Below, piece after piece: positions 1 to 6,297 of a DNA stretch of 11,023 bases. Location of the stretch: the NCBI GenBank assembly GCA_003165855.1, contig PMXH01000559.1:1-11023 (forward strand), given 5' to 3'. The stretch comes from Acidobacteriaceae bacterium (GTDB lineage: Bacteria; Acidobacteriota; Terriglobia; Terriglobales; Acidobacteriaceae). A program made the translations under genes and the position numbers. Each line of letters begins with the position of its first letter. Position 1 is the stretch's first letter. Under the pieces are notes generated by a model that saw only the letters and a list, made by a program, of their open reading frames with translations, had not been told where the DNA came from and made no database searches.

Positions 1-432
1 GAAACCATCTTCGACGCTGGCCTGCGCCGCGCTACCGTTCAACAATACGTCGCAACCTATAGCGCGGATCTTGCCGGTTACCGTCAAACGGTGCTAACCG
101 CATTCCAACAGGTGGAAGACTCTCTTGCGGAAGTTCGCATCCTCTCTAAGGAGATCCAAGAGGAGCAGCAGGCAGTGGATTCCGCGCAAACCTACCTCAT
201 GCTCGAACAGGGCCGTTATGAGACCGGCATCGATCCCTACGTCGACGTCCTCATTGCCCAAACTACAGTGCTGGCGGACCAGCAGACTTTGAATGCTCTT
301 CAGGTGCAACAGATGATCTACGCCGTTGCACTGGTCGAGTCCCTAGGCGGCGGGTGGGACCGTTCGCAACTGCCGGACACACAGCACGTGACGCAGAAAC
401 CACCCAAGTCGGAGACAGCCATCCAGCAGTAG
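1..432 (+). CDS. TolC/NodT-family outer-membrane efflux protein, C-terminal part (5' truncated by window)
   Basis: The frame is open from base 1 to a TAG at 430-432 and gives 143 residues. It reads as the second half of an outer-membrane factor of the NodT type, the channel of RND or ABC efflux systems. Signs are an early FDAGLRRA segment, a YRQTVLTAFQQVEDSLAEV helix, a long Gln/Glu-rich alpha-hairpin region, then RYETGIDPYVDVLIAQT and a closing LVESLGGGWDRSQLP. These are the typical second-repeat motifs and the end of the family's conserved region. About 26 polar residues follow the GGGW motif and form a loose periplasmic tail. The inner-membrane pump and adaptor genes, if present, lie upstream of the window. 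The gene converges on the Crp/Fnr gene; the 58-nt gap holds an alternating CG run at 456-466 and no clear terminator. The family call is strong; the transported substrate is unknown. Confidence 0.9.
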   Translation, partial: ETIFDAGLRRATVQQYVATYSADLAGYRQTVLTAFQQVEDSLAEVRILSKEIQEEQQAVDSAQTYLMLEQGRYETGIDPYVDVLIAQTTVLADQQTLNALQVQQMIYAVALVESLGGGWDRSQLPDTQHVTQKPPKSETAIQQ

Positions 433-490
433 GTGGGAAGAACTTCAGTCAAAGACGCGCGCGCGCCTATACTTCCATCTCTCGCCTTCT

Positions 491-1234
491 CTAATCGTGC
501 AGCACGACATGAAGCAGCGAGCTGTGAATTTGCAGGCCTCCGTTGTAGTGAATAAAGCCCAACTTCCTGAAGCGGTTCATAAAGAAGTTGACTCGCGAGC
601 GGGTGGTGCCGATCATCTCCGCCAACACTTCCTGACTGATCTTTGGGATTACACCCTCGGGTTTGCCTTCCTTGCCAAAATGAGCGAGCAGCAAAAGGAT
701 CCGGGCCAGCCTCTTTTCACTCGAATTGAAAAGCTGATCCACCAGATCTTCTTCGTAACGGATATTCCGCGCCAACAGATACGCCACAAACATGTCGGAC
801 AATTCATGTTCACGATGAAGCGCTTCCATCATGGCTTTCTTGTCGATTCGCAGGACAGCACAGTCCGTCAGTGCGGTTGCAGAACCCATGCGGAGAGCCT
901 GCCCCGCAAGTGAGCCTTCGCCGAAAAAATCTCCCTCCCCGAGTATGCCGACGGTTGCTTCCTTGCCAGTGTTCGAAACTACGGTGAGTTTCACCTTGCC
1001 CGTCTGAAGATAGAACACCGTATCCGCGGGATCGCCTTGCGCAAAAATTGATTGTTTTTTCGGGAAGAGCACAACTTTTCTGCCCTCGCCGATGCTTGCG
1101 AGGAAGACCGTTGGATCGAAATCGTGCCTTTTGTTAGCCACTGCGCGGGGACGAGTGGCATTGCCACCTGTTGAGCTTTGGCGGACGACTTTCTTTCTGC
1201 CTGGAAAACCGTTGGGTTGGCTGGCGGGAGACAT
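491..1234 (-). CDS. Crp/Fnr-family transcriptional regulator
   Basis: This encodes a 247-aa DNA-binding regulator. An N-terminal tail of about 40 basic, low-complexity residues is followed by a cyclic-nucleotide-binding-like beta-roll (about 45-130, with FAQGDPADTVFYLQTGKVKL and GEGDFFGEGSL). A dimerisation helix comes next (RNIRYEEDLVDQLFNSSEKRLARILLLLA), then a Crp-type winged helix-turn-helix whose recognition region is GTTRSRVNFFMNRFRKLGFI. There is only one Cys in the whole protein, so it cannot carry an FNR-type Fe-S cluster. The phosphate-binding cassette is altered (LRMGSATAL instead of a PRSATV-like motif), so cAMP binding is doubtful. I chose ATG 1234 because an AGGAGG at 1240-1245 sits 5 nt upstream; an upstream GTG at 1240 would overlap that site. 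It is divergent from the GroEL apical-domain gene and is a candidate regulator of the neighbouring metabolic genes (inference). Confidence 0.9.
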   Translation of the reverse strand: MSPASQPNGFPGRKKVVRQSSTGGNATRPRAVANKRHDFDPTVFLASIGEGRKVVLFPKKQSIFAQGDPADTVFYLQTGKVKLTVVSNTGKEATVGILGEGDFFGEGSLAGQALRMGSATALTDCAVLRIDKKAMMEALHREHELSDMFVAYLLARNIRYEEDLVDQLFNSSEKRLARILLLLAHFGKEGKPEGVIPKISQEVLAEMIGTTRSRVNFFMNRFRKLGFIHYNGGLQIHSSLLHVVLHD

Positions 1235-1542
1235 AGGCACCTCCTTCTGCCCAACAACGACGCACCTATTCTACTCTTCCCTGCGCATGCGTAAATAGTC
1301 TTAATACAAATCGCCCTCGACTTACTCCAGAGTGTACAAAACTGACCATAATGCAAGACTGAAATCAGACATACTCATAACCAATACCAAACGCAAGCAA
1401 GAGACGGGAGATGGCGATCCGCGTCGATGCGAAAGAAGCGGAAGGTATTCAGTAATCCAAGGAGTTGACAGCGAAAACAGAACGCCTTTCTCGTGCCCGC
1501 AAGAATACGGCGTGAGGCTCGGCTGACGGAGGTTCTGCAACC
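1235..1542. other. Divergent intergenic region between the crp/fnr-like gene and the GroEL apical-domain gene
   Basis: The region is 308 bp with no convincing gene on either strand. It must carry the promoters of both flanking genes. On the plus strand there is a perfect -35-like TTGACA at 1465-1470, but no good -10 hexamer at 16-18 bp. A palindromic CGCATGCG lies at 1284-1291, about 50 bp before the regulator's start. I looked for FNR-type (TTGAT-N4-ATCAA) and CRP-type (TGTGA-N6-TCACA) sites and saw none with good symmetry. A GGAGGT at 1528-1533, 9 nt before ATG 1543, is the ribosome-binding site of the downstream gene. Confidence 0.5.
1240..1245 (-). promoter_or_regulatory. Ribosome-binding site that fixes the start of the Crp/Fnr gene
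   Basis: On the minus strand this is a perfect AGGAGG, 5 nt before the ATG at 1234-1232. It overlaps the alternative in-frame GTG at 1240-1238, which is therefore unlikely to be the start. Confidence 0.75.
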
Positions 1543-2214
1543 ATGAATGCGAAACTTGCTACAGTAGACGTCCACACTTTAGCTCAGATGCCAGAATCGA
1601 TCGCCATCAGAGACGAGAACATCTCTCCCCTCAACGCTAGCGGTGCCCCGCAGGTTGGCGGCACGCAATTCGATTGCGGATACCTCTCGCCCTATTTCAT
1701 TACCGACCCTGAACGCATGGAAGTTGCCTTCGAGAACGTCTATGTTCTCATCCACGAAAAGACAATCAGTTCCAGGAAGGAGCTGCTTCCTCTACTTGTG
1801 CAGATCACAAAGAGTGGCAAGCCGCTGCTCATCATCGCCGAGGATGTGGAGGGCGAGGCTTTGGCCACTCTTGTCGTGAACAAACTGAGTGGTCCGCTGC
1901 AAGTTGCCGCCGTGAGGGCGCCTTTTGTCGGGGATCAGCGCAAGAGTATGTTGCAGCATCTTGCCCATCTCACCGGTGGCAAAGCCATCCTCGAGGGCCT
2001 CGACATCCAGCTAAGTAACGTAGAGATTTCTGACCTCGGTCAGGCCGGTAAGATCACCGTTAGCAAGTACCAAACAGTGATCGAAGGAACAGTCGGGTAC
2101 AGCCAGCTTTTCCTTGAGACTGAGCGCCGCGCGCACCCAAATGCTGATACTTCACCGATGCAGTCCTCGCGAACCCATACTTACCCGGTTAAGGTTGTCC
2201 ATTTAACTCAATAA
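1543..2214 (+). CDS. Stand-alone GroEL apical-domain protein (natural minichaperone-like)
   Basis: The 223-aa product has residues about 40-182 that match GroEL apical domain (E. coli numbering about 192-336) almost without gaps. GTQFD-GYLSPYF, the [20 protein letters not shown] stretch, LVVNKL, VAAVRAP, the RKSML block and LTGGKAI are all recognisable. The groove residues that bind non-native polypeptide and GroES in GroEL (Tyr199, Tyr203, Phe204, Leu234, Leu237, Leu259, Val263, Val264) correspond to identical residues here. The equatorial ATPase and intermediate domains are absent, and so are the last two apical helices. The first 39 and last 41 residues do not resemble GroEL. The Arg of the GroEL DRGYLSPYF motif (Arg197) is Cys45, and APGFGD is APFVGD. 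The frame is intact, with a GGAGGT 9 nt before the ATG, so a decayed groEL is unlikely. The identity of the fold is strong; a holdase or client-binding role is inferred. The protein has no signal peptide and should be cytoplasmic. Confidence 0.88.
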   Translation: MNAKLATVDVHTLAQMPESIAIRDENISPLNASGAPQVGGTQFDCGYLSPYFITDPERMEVAFENVYVLIHEKTISSRKELLPLLVQITKSGKPLLIIAEDVEGEALATLVVNKLSGPLQVAAVRAPFVGDQRKSMLQHLAHLTGGKAILEGLDIQLSNVEISDLGQAGKITVSKYQTVIEGTVGYSQLFLETERRAHPNADTSPMQSSRTHTYPVKVVHLTQ

Positions 2215-2362
2215 TGGTCAATAATTCCGCCCGCCTTCCCGAGTCTATGTGCTCGCCACGCTGCGAAGGTTGTTCCCTCGGCGCACCATCTCCCGCGGCA
2301 GAATAAATCGAGAACCAGCTATTATAGGCAAATCGAAGCTGACATTTCTTTAGGATGATTTT

Positions 2363-3565
2363 GTGACCATCCCACTTCAACGACGTATCTTAACCATGAA
2401 CCGAGGGTCTGCGACTTTGAAGTCCACCCTCTACGAAGCTGGAAGTCATATCGGACTTCTGCTTTCGATGACGGTTGATCAGCGTGGCGCCTCAGGCAGC
2501 CATTTAAAGATTACGGATGCGAGTGGGGCTACTTTGCTGGATTCTCCCGTCGATCATGGAGACGCGAACGCTTCGTTGGAAGCAATGATCGCCTGGCTGG
2601 GCGAACACGGATTTCTCTCCGGACTGGCAGCCGCCGGGCACCGGCTCGTCGAAGGCGGCCCTCGACACAAAGATCCACAACGGATCACTCCGGAATTCTT
2701 GTCGGAGATCAAGCAGCTTGTGCCGCTCGACCCCGATCACATGCCAGCGGTAATCCGGGGAATTCAATTCATCGCCGGGAAGTTTCCCGAGCTTCCGCAG
2801 GTGGCTTGCTTCGATACGGCGTTTCATAGCTCTCTTCCAACGGTGGCGCGAATGTATGCGTTGCCTCGGCGCCTCTACGACCAAGGCGTTGTGCGGTATG
2901 GCTTCCACGGCCTTTCCTACGAGTATGTGATGCGTGAACTGCACACGCTCGAAGAAAAGCTAGCCAGCGGCCGAGTCATCATTGCACATCTCGGAAGCGG
3001 CGCCAGCATGGTCGCGGTCAAAGATGGCAAGAGCATCGACACTTCCATGGGGTTCACTCCTCTCGAAGGGCTGGTGATGGGAACCCGCTCTGGGGATGTC
3101 GATCCGGGAGTGCTCCTCTATCTTTTCGGGCGCGAGAAGATGTCCGCGAAAGAGGTGAATACGCTTGTGAATAAGGAATCGGGACTGCTGGGAGTCTCAG
3201 GGACGTCCGCCGATATGCACGTCTTGCTGGACAACATCCACCAGGATGCCCGGGCCGCGGAAGCTGTGGATCTGTTCTGCTACCGGGCGAAGAAGTACGT
3301 TGGCGCTTATGCCGCAGTTCTTGGGGGCCTGGACGTGCTCGTCTTTGCGGGAGGAATTGGAGAACACTCACCCGACGTTCGCCAGCGGATCTGCGATGGT
3401 TTGGAATTTCTGGGCCTTCACTTGGACGCCCCAAGCAATGAAGCCAACGCAGTAGTGATATCCTCTCCCGAAAGTCGCGTACAAGTGCGCGTCATAAAGA
3501 CCAATGAAGATTTGATGATCGTGCGGCATGTCCTCTCCGTCCTCGGATGGGCCGACGGTCGTTAG
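2363..3565 (+). CDS. ackA: Acetate/propionate-family kinase (divergent acetate kinase)
   Basis: This 400-aa enzyme of the ASKHA acetokinase family interconverts acetate (or propionate) plus ATP and the acyl phosphate plus ADP in the cytoplasm. Key residues are visible: Asn13 in TMNRGSATLK, Arg94 in GHR, Asp151 in ACFDTAFH, His182 in YGFHGLSYEYV, His209 in the phosphate-2 motif AHLGSGAS, Arg242 in EGLVMGTRSGDVDPG, the AGGIGEHS adenosine loop, and Glu382 in KTNEDLMI. It is divergent from housekeeping AckA: GHRVVHGG is GHRLVEGG (His to Glu97), and the PLAPLHNP region reads VPLDPDHMPA. The start is GTG 2363 with AGGA at 2352-2355; starting at the next in-frame ATG (2396) would remove the strand before Asn13. 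It lies 148 nt after the GroEL apical-domain gene on the same strand. No phosphotransacetylase or phosphoketolase gene is in the window, so its acyl-phosphate source is unknown. Confidence 0.9.
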   Translation: MTIPLQRRILTMNRGSATLKSTLYEAGSHIGLLLSMTVDQRGASGSHLKITDASGATLLDSPVDHGDANASLEAMIAWLGEHGFLSGLAAAGHRLVEGGPRHKDPQRITPEFLSEIKQLVPLDPDHMPAVIRGIQFIAGKFPELPQVACFDTAFHSSLPTVARMYALPRRLYDQGVVRYGFHGLSYEYVMRELHTLEEKLASGRVIIAHLGSGASMVAVKDGKSIDTSMGFTPLEGLVMGTRSGDVDPGVLLYLFGREKMSAKEVNTLVNKESGLLGVSGTSADMHVLLDNIHQDARAAEAVDLFCYRAKKYVGAYAAVLGGLDVLVFAGGIGEHSPDVRQRICDGLEFLGLHLDAPSNEANAVVISSPESRVQVRVIKTNEDLMIVRHVLSVLGWADGR

Positions 3566-3880
3566 GCGATCTTCGGAAGACTAAATGCCCTGTTGCACAT
3601 CTTCGGCAGCTCTGCCATCTCTTCTTCAAGTCTTCGCTGCCGTCCTGACTAATGCCAGTTGCCTGCTCTTTAGGAAGCATATTGATTCTTAGATACAAGC
3701 TCTTCTAAAGGAGACGCGGAATTCATAACGCTTTGCTCTGGAATGAACGGCCCGGTTACTCCCAGGCAGCCTGACATATCGTTCGAGGCGTTGCATGGGA
3801 AGGCTTTGTCTTCGTCGAGTGCAACGCACACTTTAGATCCCACTGACTGAATGTCTCAACGAAATAAGACAGACTCTTCT
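3566..3880. other. Convergent intergenic region after ackA
   Basis: This is 315 bp between two convergent genes. I see no supportable gene. A 35-codon frame at 3743-3850 lacks a proper ribosome-binding site. An AAAGGAGA at 3707-3714 has no start codon at a usable distance. Short hairpins (for example GGCA-GCTC-TGCC near 3607-3618) lack a following T-run, so no terminator can be named for either gene. Confidence 0.5.
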
Positions 3881-4873
3881 TCAAGGAACAATCACCGCTG
3901 ACCCCCGCCCTGTCTCTTCTTTCACCCCCAGAAGGGCCTGGTTTGCATCTTCGAGAGGAAATACTGTCACCTCCGGCCGGATATGAAGATCGTGAGCGAT
4001 CTTCAAAAAGTCGCGCGCGTCCTGGCGAGTCATATTGGCCACACTACGTATCTGCCTCTCGCCCCAAAGCAGTTTGTCGTAGTCAAAGGCCGGCATCTGA
4101 TCGAGGTGAATTGCATTGATTGCCACTACGCCTCCCTTGCGCAGACTAGCGAGCGCACTCACCACAACTTTTCCGCTGGGAGCGAACGTGATGGCACGGT
4201 CGAGATCAACGGGCGGTTTCTCGTCTTCTTTGCCAACCCAGGTCGCACCGAGAGAGCCCGCCAAGGTCCGATGAGATTCACCTCGAGTCACGACATACAC
4301 ATCGCAGTTCCAGGATTGCAGAATGGCGATTGCTAGGCTCGCGGAGCTTCCAAAGCCAAAAAGTCCAACACGCTCTCTCCGTTCCACGCCCGCAACCCGC
4401 AAGCTGCGAAAACCGATGATGCCGGCACACAGCAAGGGCGCGACATGTACATCATCCAAGCCAGCGGGCAAGGGAAAGGCGAAATCGGCGCGCACCAGGG
4501 CATATTCCGCGTAGCCCCCGTTCACCGTGTACCCAGTAAATGTAGGGCGGTCACACAGATTTTCCATGCCGTGATGGCAGTACCAGCAATCACCATCGAC
4601 GCCGCCCATCCACGAAACCCCAACCCGCGTCCCCTCCGGCAACTCTGGCGTAGCACCTTCGACTACCTCTCCCACGATTTGATGGCCAGGAATGAGTAGC
4701 GGTCGAAGCGGTGGCAAATCTTTTTCTACGATGTGCAGGTCGGTTCGACACACTCCGCATGCGACGACCCGAAGCAGAAGATGCCCTGCTTCGAGCTTTG
4801 GACGTGGGACATCCTCGACGTGAAGGAACGATCCCGGCTCTGTACGCTCTGATCGAAAAATCGCAGCTTTCAT
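3881..4873 (-). CDS. Zinc-dependent alcohol dehydrogenase, MDR superfamily (adh_fam_2/CAD2-like)
   Basis: This 330-aa medium-chain dehydrogenase oxidises alcohols or reduces aldehydes with NAD(P)H. The N-terminal GroES-like catalytic domain carries the catalytic zinc ligands Cys39 (ACGVCRTDLH), His64 (PGHQIVGEV; the usual GHE is GHQ) and Cys149 (APLLCAGIIGF). The structural zinc lobe reads DGDCWYCHHGMENLC, with Cys96, Cys99 and Cys107 in place but Asp93 where the first Cys is expected. The Rossmann domain has the GFGSSA loop at about 173-178, in the style of the short adh_fam_2 subfamily. The length is normal for that subgroup. The start is ATG 4873 with AAGGA about 6 nt before it. It points toward the acetate kinase gene, and an acetaldehyde/ethanol or other redox-balancing role in fermentation is plausible. 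The substrate cannot be read from the sequence. It could instead be a cinnamyl-alcohol-type dehydrogenase. Confidence 0.88.
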   Translation of the reverse strand: MKAAIFRSERTEPGSFLHVEDVPRPKLEAGHLLLRVVACGVCRTDLHIVEKDLPPLRPLLIPGHQIVGEVVEGATPELPEGTRVGVSWMGGVDGDCWYCHHGMENLCDRPTFTGYTVNGGYAEYALVRADFAFPLPAGLDDVHVAPLLCAGIIGFRSLRVAGVERRERVGLFGFGSSASLAIAILQSWNCDVYVVTRGESHRTLAGSLGATWVGKEDEKPPVDLDRAITFAPSGKVVVSALASLRKGGVVAINAIHLDQMPAFDYDKLLWGERQIRSVANMTRQDARDFLKIAHDLHIRPEVTVFPLEDANQALLGVKEETGRGSAVIVP

Positions 4874-5211
4874 TTTTCTTCCTTATCTTCCGTACATCCT
4901 TGTCGCAAAAGCTCTGGGCTGCAAAGAGCGCGACCTCGACCATTGATCTACCTCCCAGATTGATGCCAACAACGAGCAAAACGAAACACGATTGTTGCCT
5001 TGGCGTGATGCAACGCTCTCCGTGAGCATCAAAATGCGCACCTCGTATCGCGGAATATATGACCGGAATCCACTTCTGGCTCGCAATTCTGTATCTTCCG
5101 GTCTGCGGCAGCAAGCAATCAGTCCGGCATACAGCGGCCACCGCGTCAACACCATCCGTTGGGAATCACCTTGCATTGGGGCAGGAAACCCCGGTAGAAC
5201 TTAACCAGAAC
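4874..5211. other. Divergent intergenic region between the alcohol dehydrogenase and cbiM
   Basis: This is 338 bp. It holds no convincing separate gene. The frame leading into cbiM is open from an ATG at 5059, but no ribosome-binding site precedes that codon and the extension lacks a proper signal peptide. I looked for a cobalamin riboswitch (B12-box-like GGGAA...GGTG core) and did not see one. The clearest structure is the TGATGC-N14-GCATCA inverted repeat at 5006-5031, listed separately. No strong sigma-70 hexamer pair was found for either gene. Confidence 0.45.
5006..5031. promoter_or_regulatory. Inverted repeat TGATGC-N14-GCATCA, possible operator
   Basis: Two perfect 6-bp arms (5006-5011 and 5026-5031) have centres 20 bp apart, about two helical turns, so a dimeric or tetrameric repressor could bind one DNA face. 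It lies between the divergent ADH and cbiM starts, about 130 and 180 bp from them. The layout resembles that of a metal-responsive operator such as a NikR site, but the sequence is not the known GTATGA-N16-TCATAC. It may be chance. Confidence 0.3.
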
Positions 5212-6297
5212 ATGCACATTCCTGATGGTTACCTCAGCCCGTCGACCTGTGCCACTCTTTATTTGTGCGCAACCGCCGGCTGGTATGCCGCCCTAAAGCA
5301 CATCAAGCGGCTTCTTGCCACCCGCGCTATCCCGCTGATCTCAGTGTTCGCGGCCTTCTCTTTTGTCGTTATGATGTTCAATGTTCCACTGCCCGGCGGA
5401 ACTACCGGGCACGCGGTTGGCGTTGGCGTCGCTGCCATCGTGCTCGGCCCCTGGGGTTCGATTCTTGCTATTTCAATCGCTATCGCCATTCAGGCGCTGT
5501 TCTTCGGCGACGGAGGAATCACCACGCTGGGAGCGAACTGCTTCAACATGGCAATCGTTGGATCGTTCGCAGCCTATGCGGTGTACCGGTTGATCGCCGC
5601 GAAGTCGAATCTGAATTCCCGCCAGAGAGTACTAGCGGCAGCGGTTGCCGGTTATGTTGCCATCAACGCCTCGGCCTTGGTTACAGCTGTTGAACTCGGC
5701 ATTCAGCCCTCGCTATTTCATGACGCCAGCGGAACGCCGCTCTACGCGCCATATCCGTTGCATGTGGCTATTCCGGCAATGATGATCGGACATCTGACCT
5801 TTGCAGGACTGGCTGAAGCGGTGATATCGGCGGGGATGGTGTCCTATCTGCAGCGAGCTGATTTAGGCCTGCTTCGAGGAGTAAGTGGTTTGGCCCAGAC
5901 ACCGGCACCAGTCGTCGCTGGCGCGCTCGTTGAACGCTCCCCAGGGCGACTGTGGTGGGCCGTAGCTTTTCTAATGTTGTTCACGCCTCTTGGCATCCTG
6001 GCGGCGGGCACGGCCTGGGGTGAATGGTCTTCGGCTGACTTGACGAATCCTCACACGCGGCAACGGATCGGAATCGCATCCGGAAACCATGCGCCTCCGT
6101 CTTCCGTTCCTCTCGGAATCCAAAAGTTTTCGAGCCTCTGGACCGCTCCGTTTCCCGGCTATGCGCCCCGGTTCATCAAGAGTCCGCAATTGGGGTATTT
6201 GCTCTCGGCAATGTTTGGCGTGGGCGTCCTGGTATTGGCTTCGCTGCTCTCGATAATGGCCGCGAGAAAATGGCCTGTGAAGAAGCTGGGGACATGA
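5212..6297 (+). CDS. cbiM: CbiM/NikM substrate-binding membrane component of a cobalt/nickel ECF transporter, with C-terminal PDGLE/CbiN-like extension
   Basis: The 361-aa S component of an energy-coupling-factor importer binds Co2+ or Ni2+ in the inner membrane. The start at ATG 5212 gives the signature N-terminus MHIPDGYLSP, in which the free N-terminus and His2 bind the metal in this family. His67 in PGGTTGHAVG matches the further metal-ligand histidine of NikM structures. GDGGITTLGANCFNMA and GHLTFAGLAEA are also family hallmarks. A frame from 5059 would bury the N-terminus under 51 unrelated residues. There is no strong Shine-Dalgarno before 5212. After the CbiM domain (about 1-225), residues 235-361 form two more membrane helices. 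The first ends in FTPLGILAAGTAWGEW, a polar loop follows, and the second is LGYLLSAMFGVGVLVLASLL. This resembles a fused CbiN/NikN (PDGLE) unit and explains the lack of a separate cbiN. Co versus Ni cannot be decided. Confidence 0.9.
   Translation: MHIPDGYLSPSTCATLYLCATAGWYAALKHIKRLLATRAIPLISVFAAFSFVVMMFNVPLPGGTTGHAVGVGVAAIVLGPWGSILAISIAIAIQALFFGDGGITTLGANCFNMAIVGSFAAYAVYRLIAAKSNLNSRQRVLAAAVAGYVAINASALVTAVELGIQPSLFHDASGTPLYAPYPLHVAIPAMMIGHLTFAGLAEAVISAGMVSYLQRADLGLLRGVSGLAQTPAPVVAGALVERSPGRLWWAVAFLMLFTPLGILAAGTAWGEWSSADLTNPHTRQRIGIASGNHAPPSSVPLGIQKFSSLWTAPFPGYAPRFIKSPQLGYLLSAMFGVGVLVLASLLSIMAARKWPVKKLGT

Noticed and set aside
456..466. Alternating CG tract between the TolC-like and Crp/Fnr genes as a terminator or Z-DNA element
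   Set aside because: It is only 11 bases, with no stable loop or T-run; probably chance in a GC-rich gap.
1543..2214. Decayed groEL pseudogene
   Set aside because: The frame is intact, the groove residues are all conserved, a good ribosome-binding site is present, and no equatorial-domain remnants are visible in the flanking sequence.
3743..3850. 35-aa plus-strand reading frame after ackA
   Set aside because: The only GGA is too close to the ATG, the peptide shows no family features, and the nearby AAAGGAGA at 3707-3714 has no start codon at a suitable distance.
5059..5211. N-terminal extension of cbiM as a signal peptide
   Set aside because: There is no basic n-region, the hydrophobic run is only about 10 residues, about 30 polar residues precede MHIPDG, and no ribosome-binding site comes before 5059.
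4874..5211. Cobalamin or NiCo riboswitch before cbiM
   Set aside because: No B12-box core or its conserved flanking helices were seen by eye; a covariance-model scan would be decisive.
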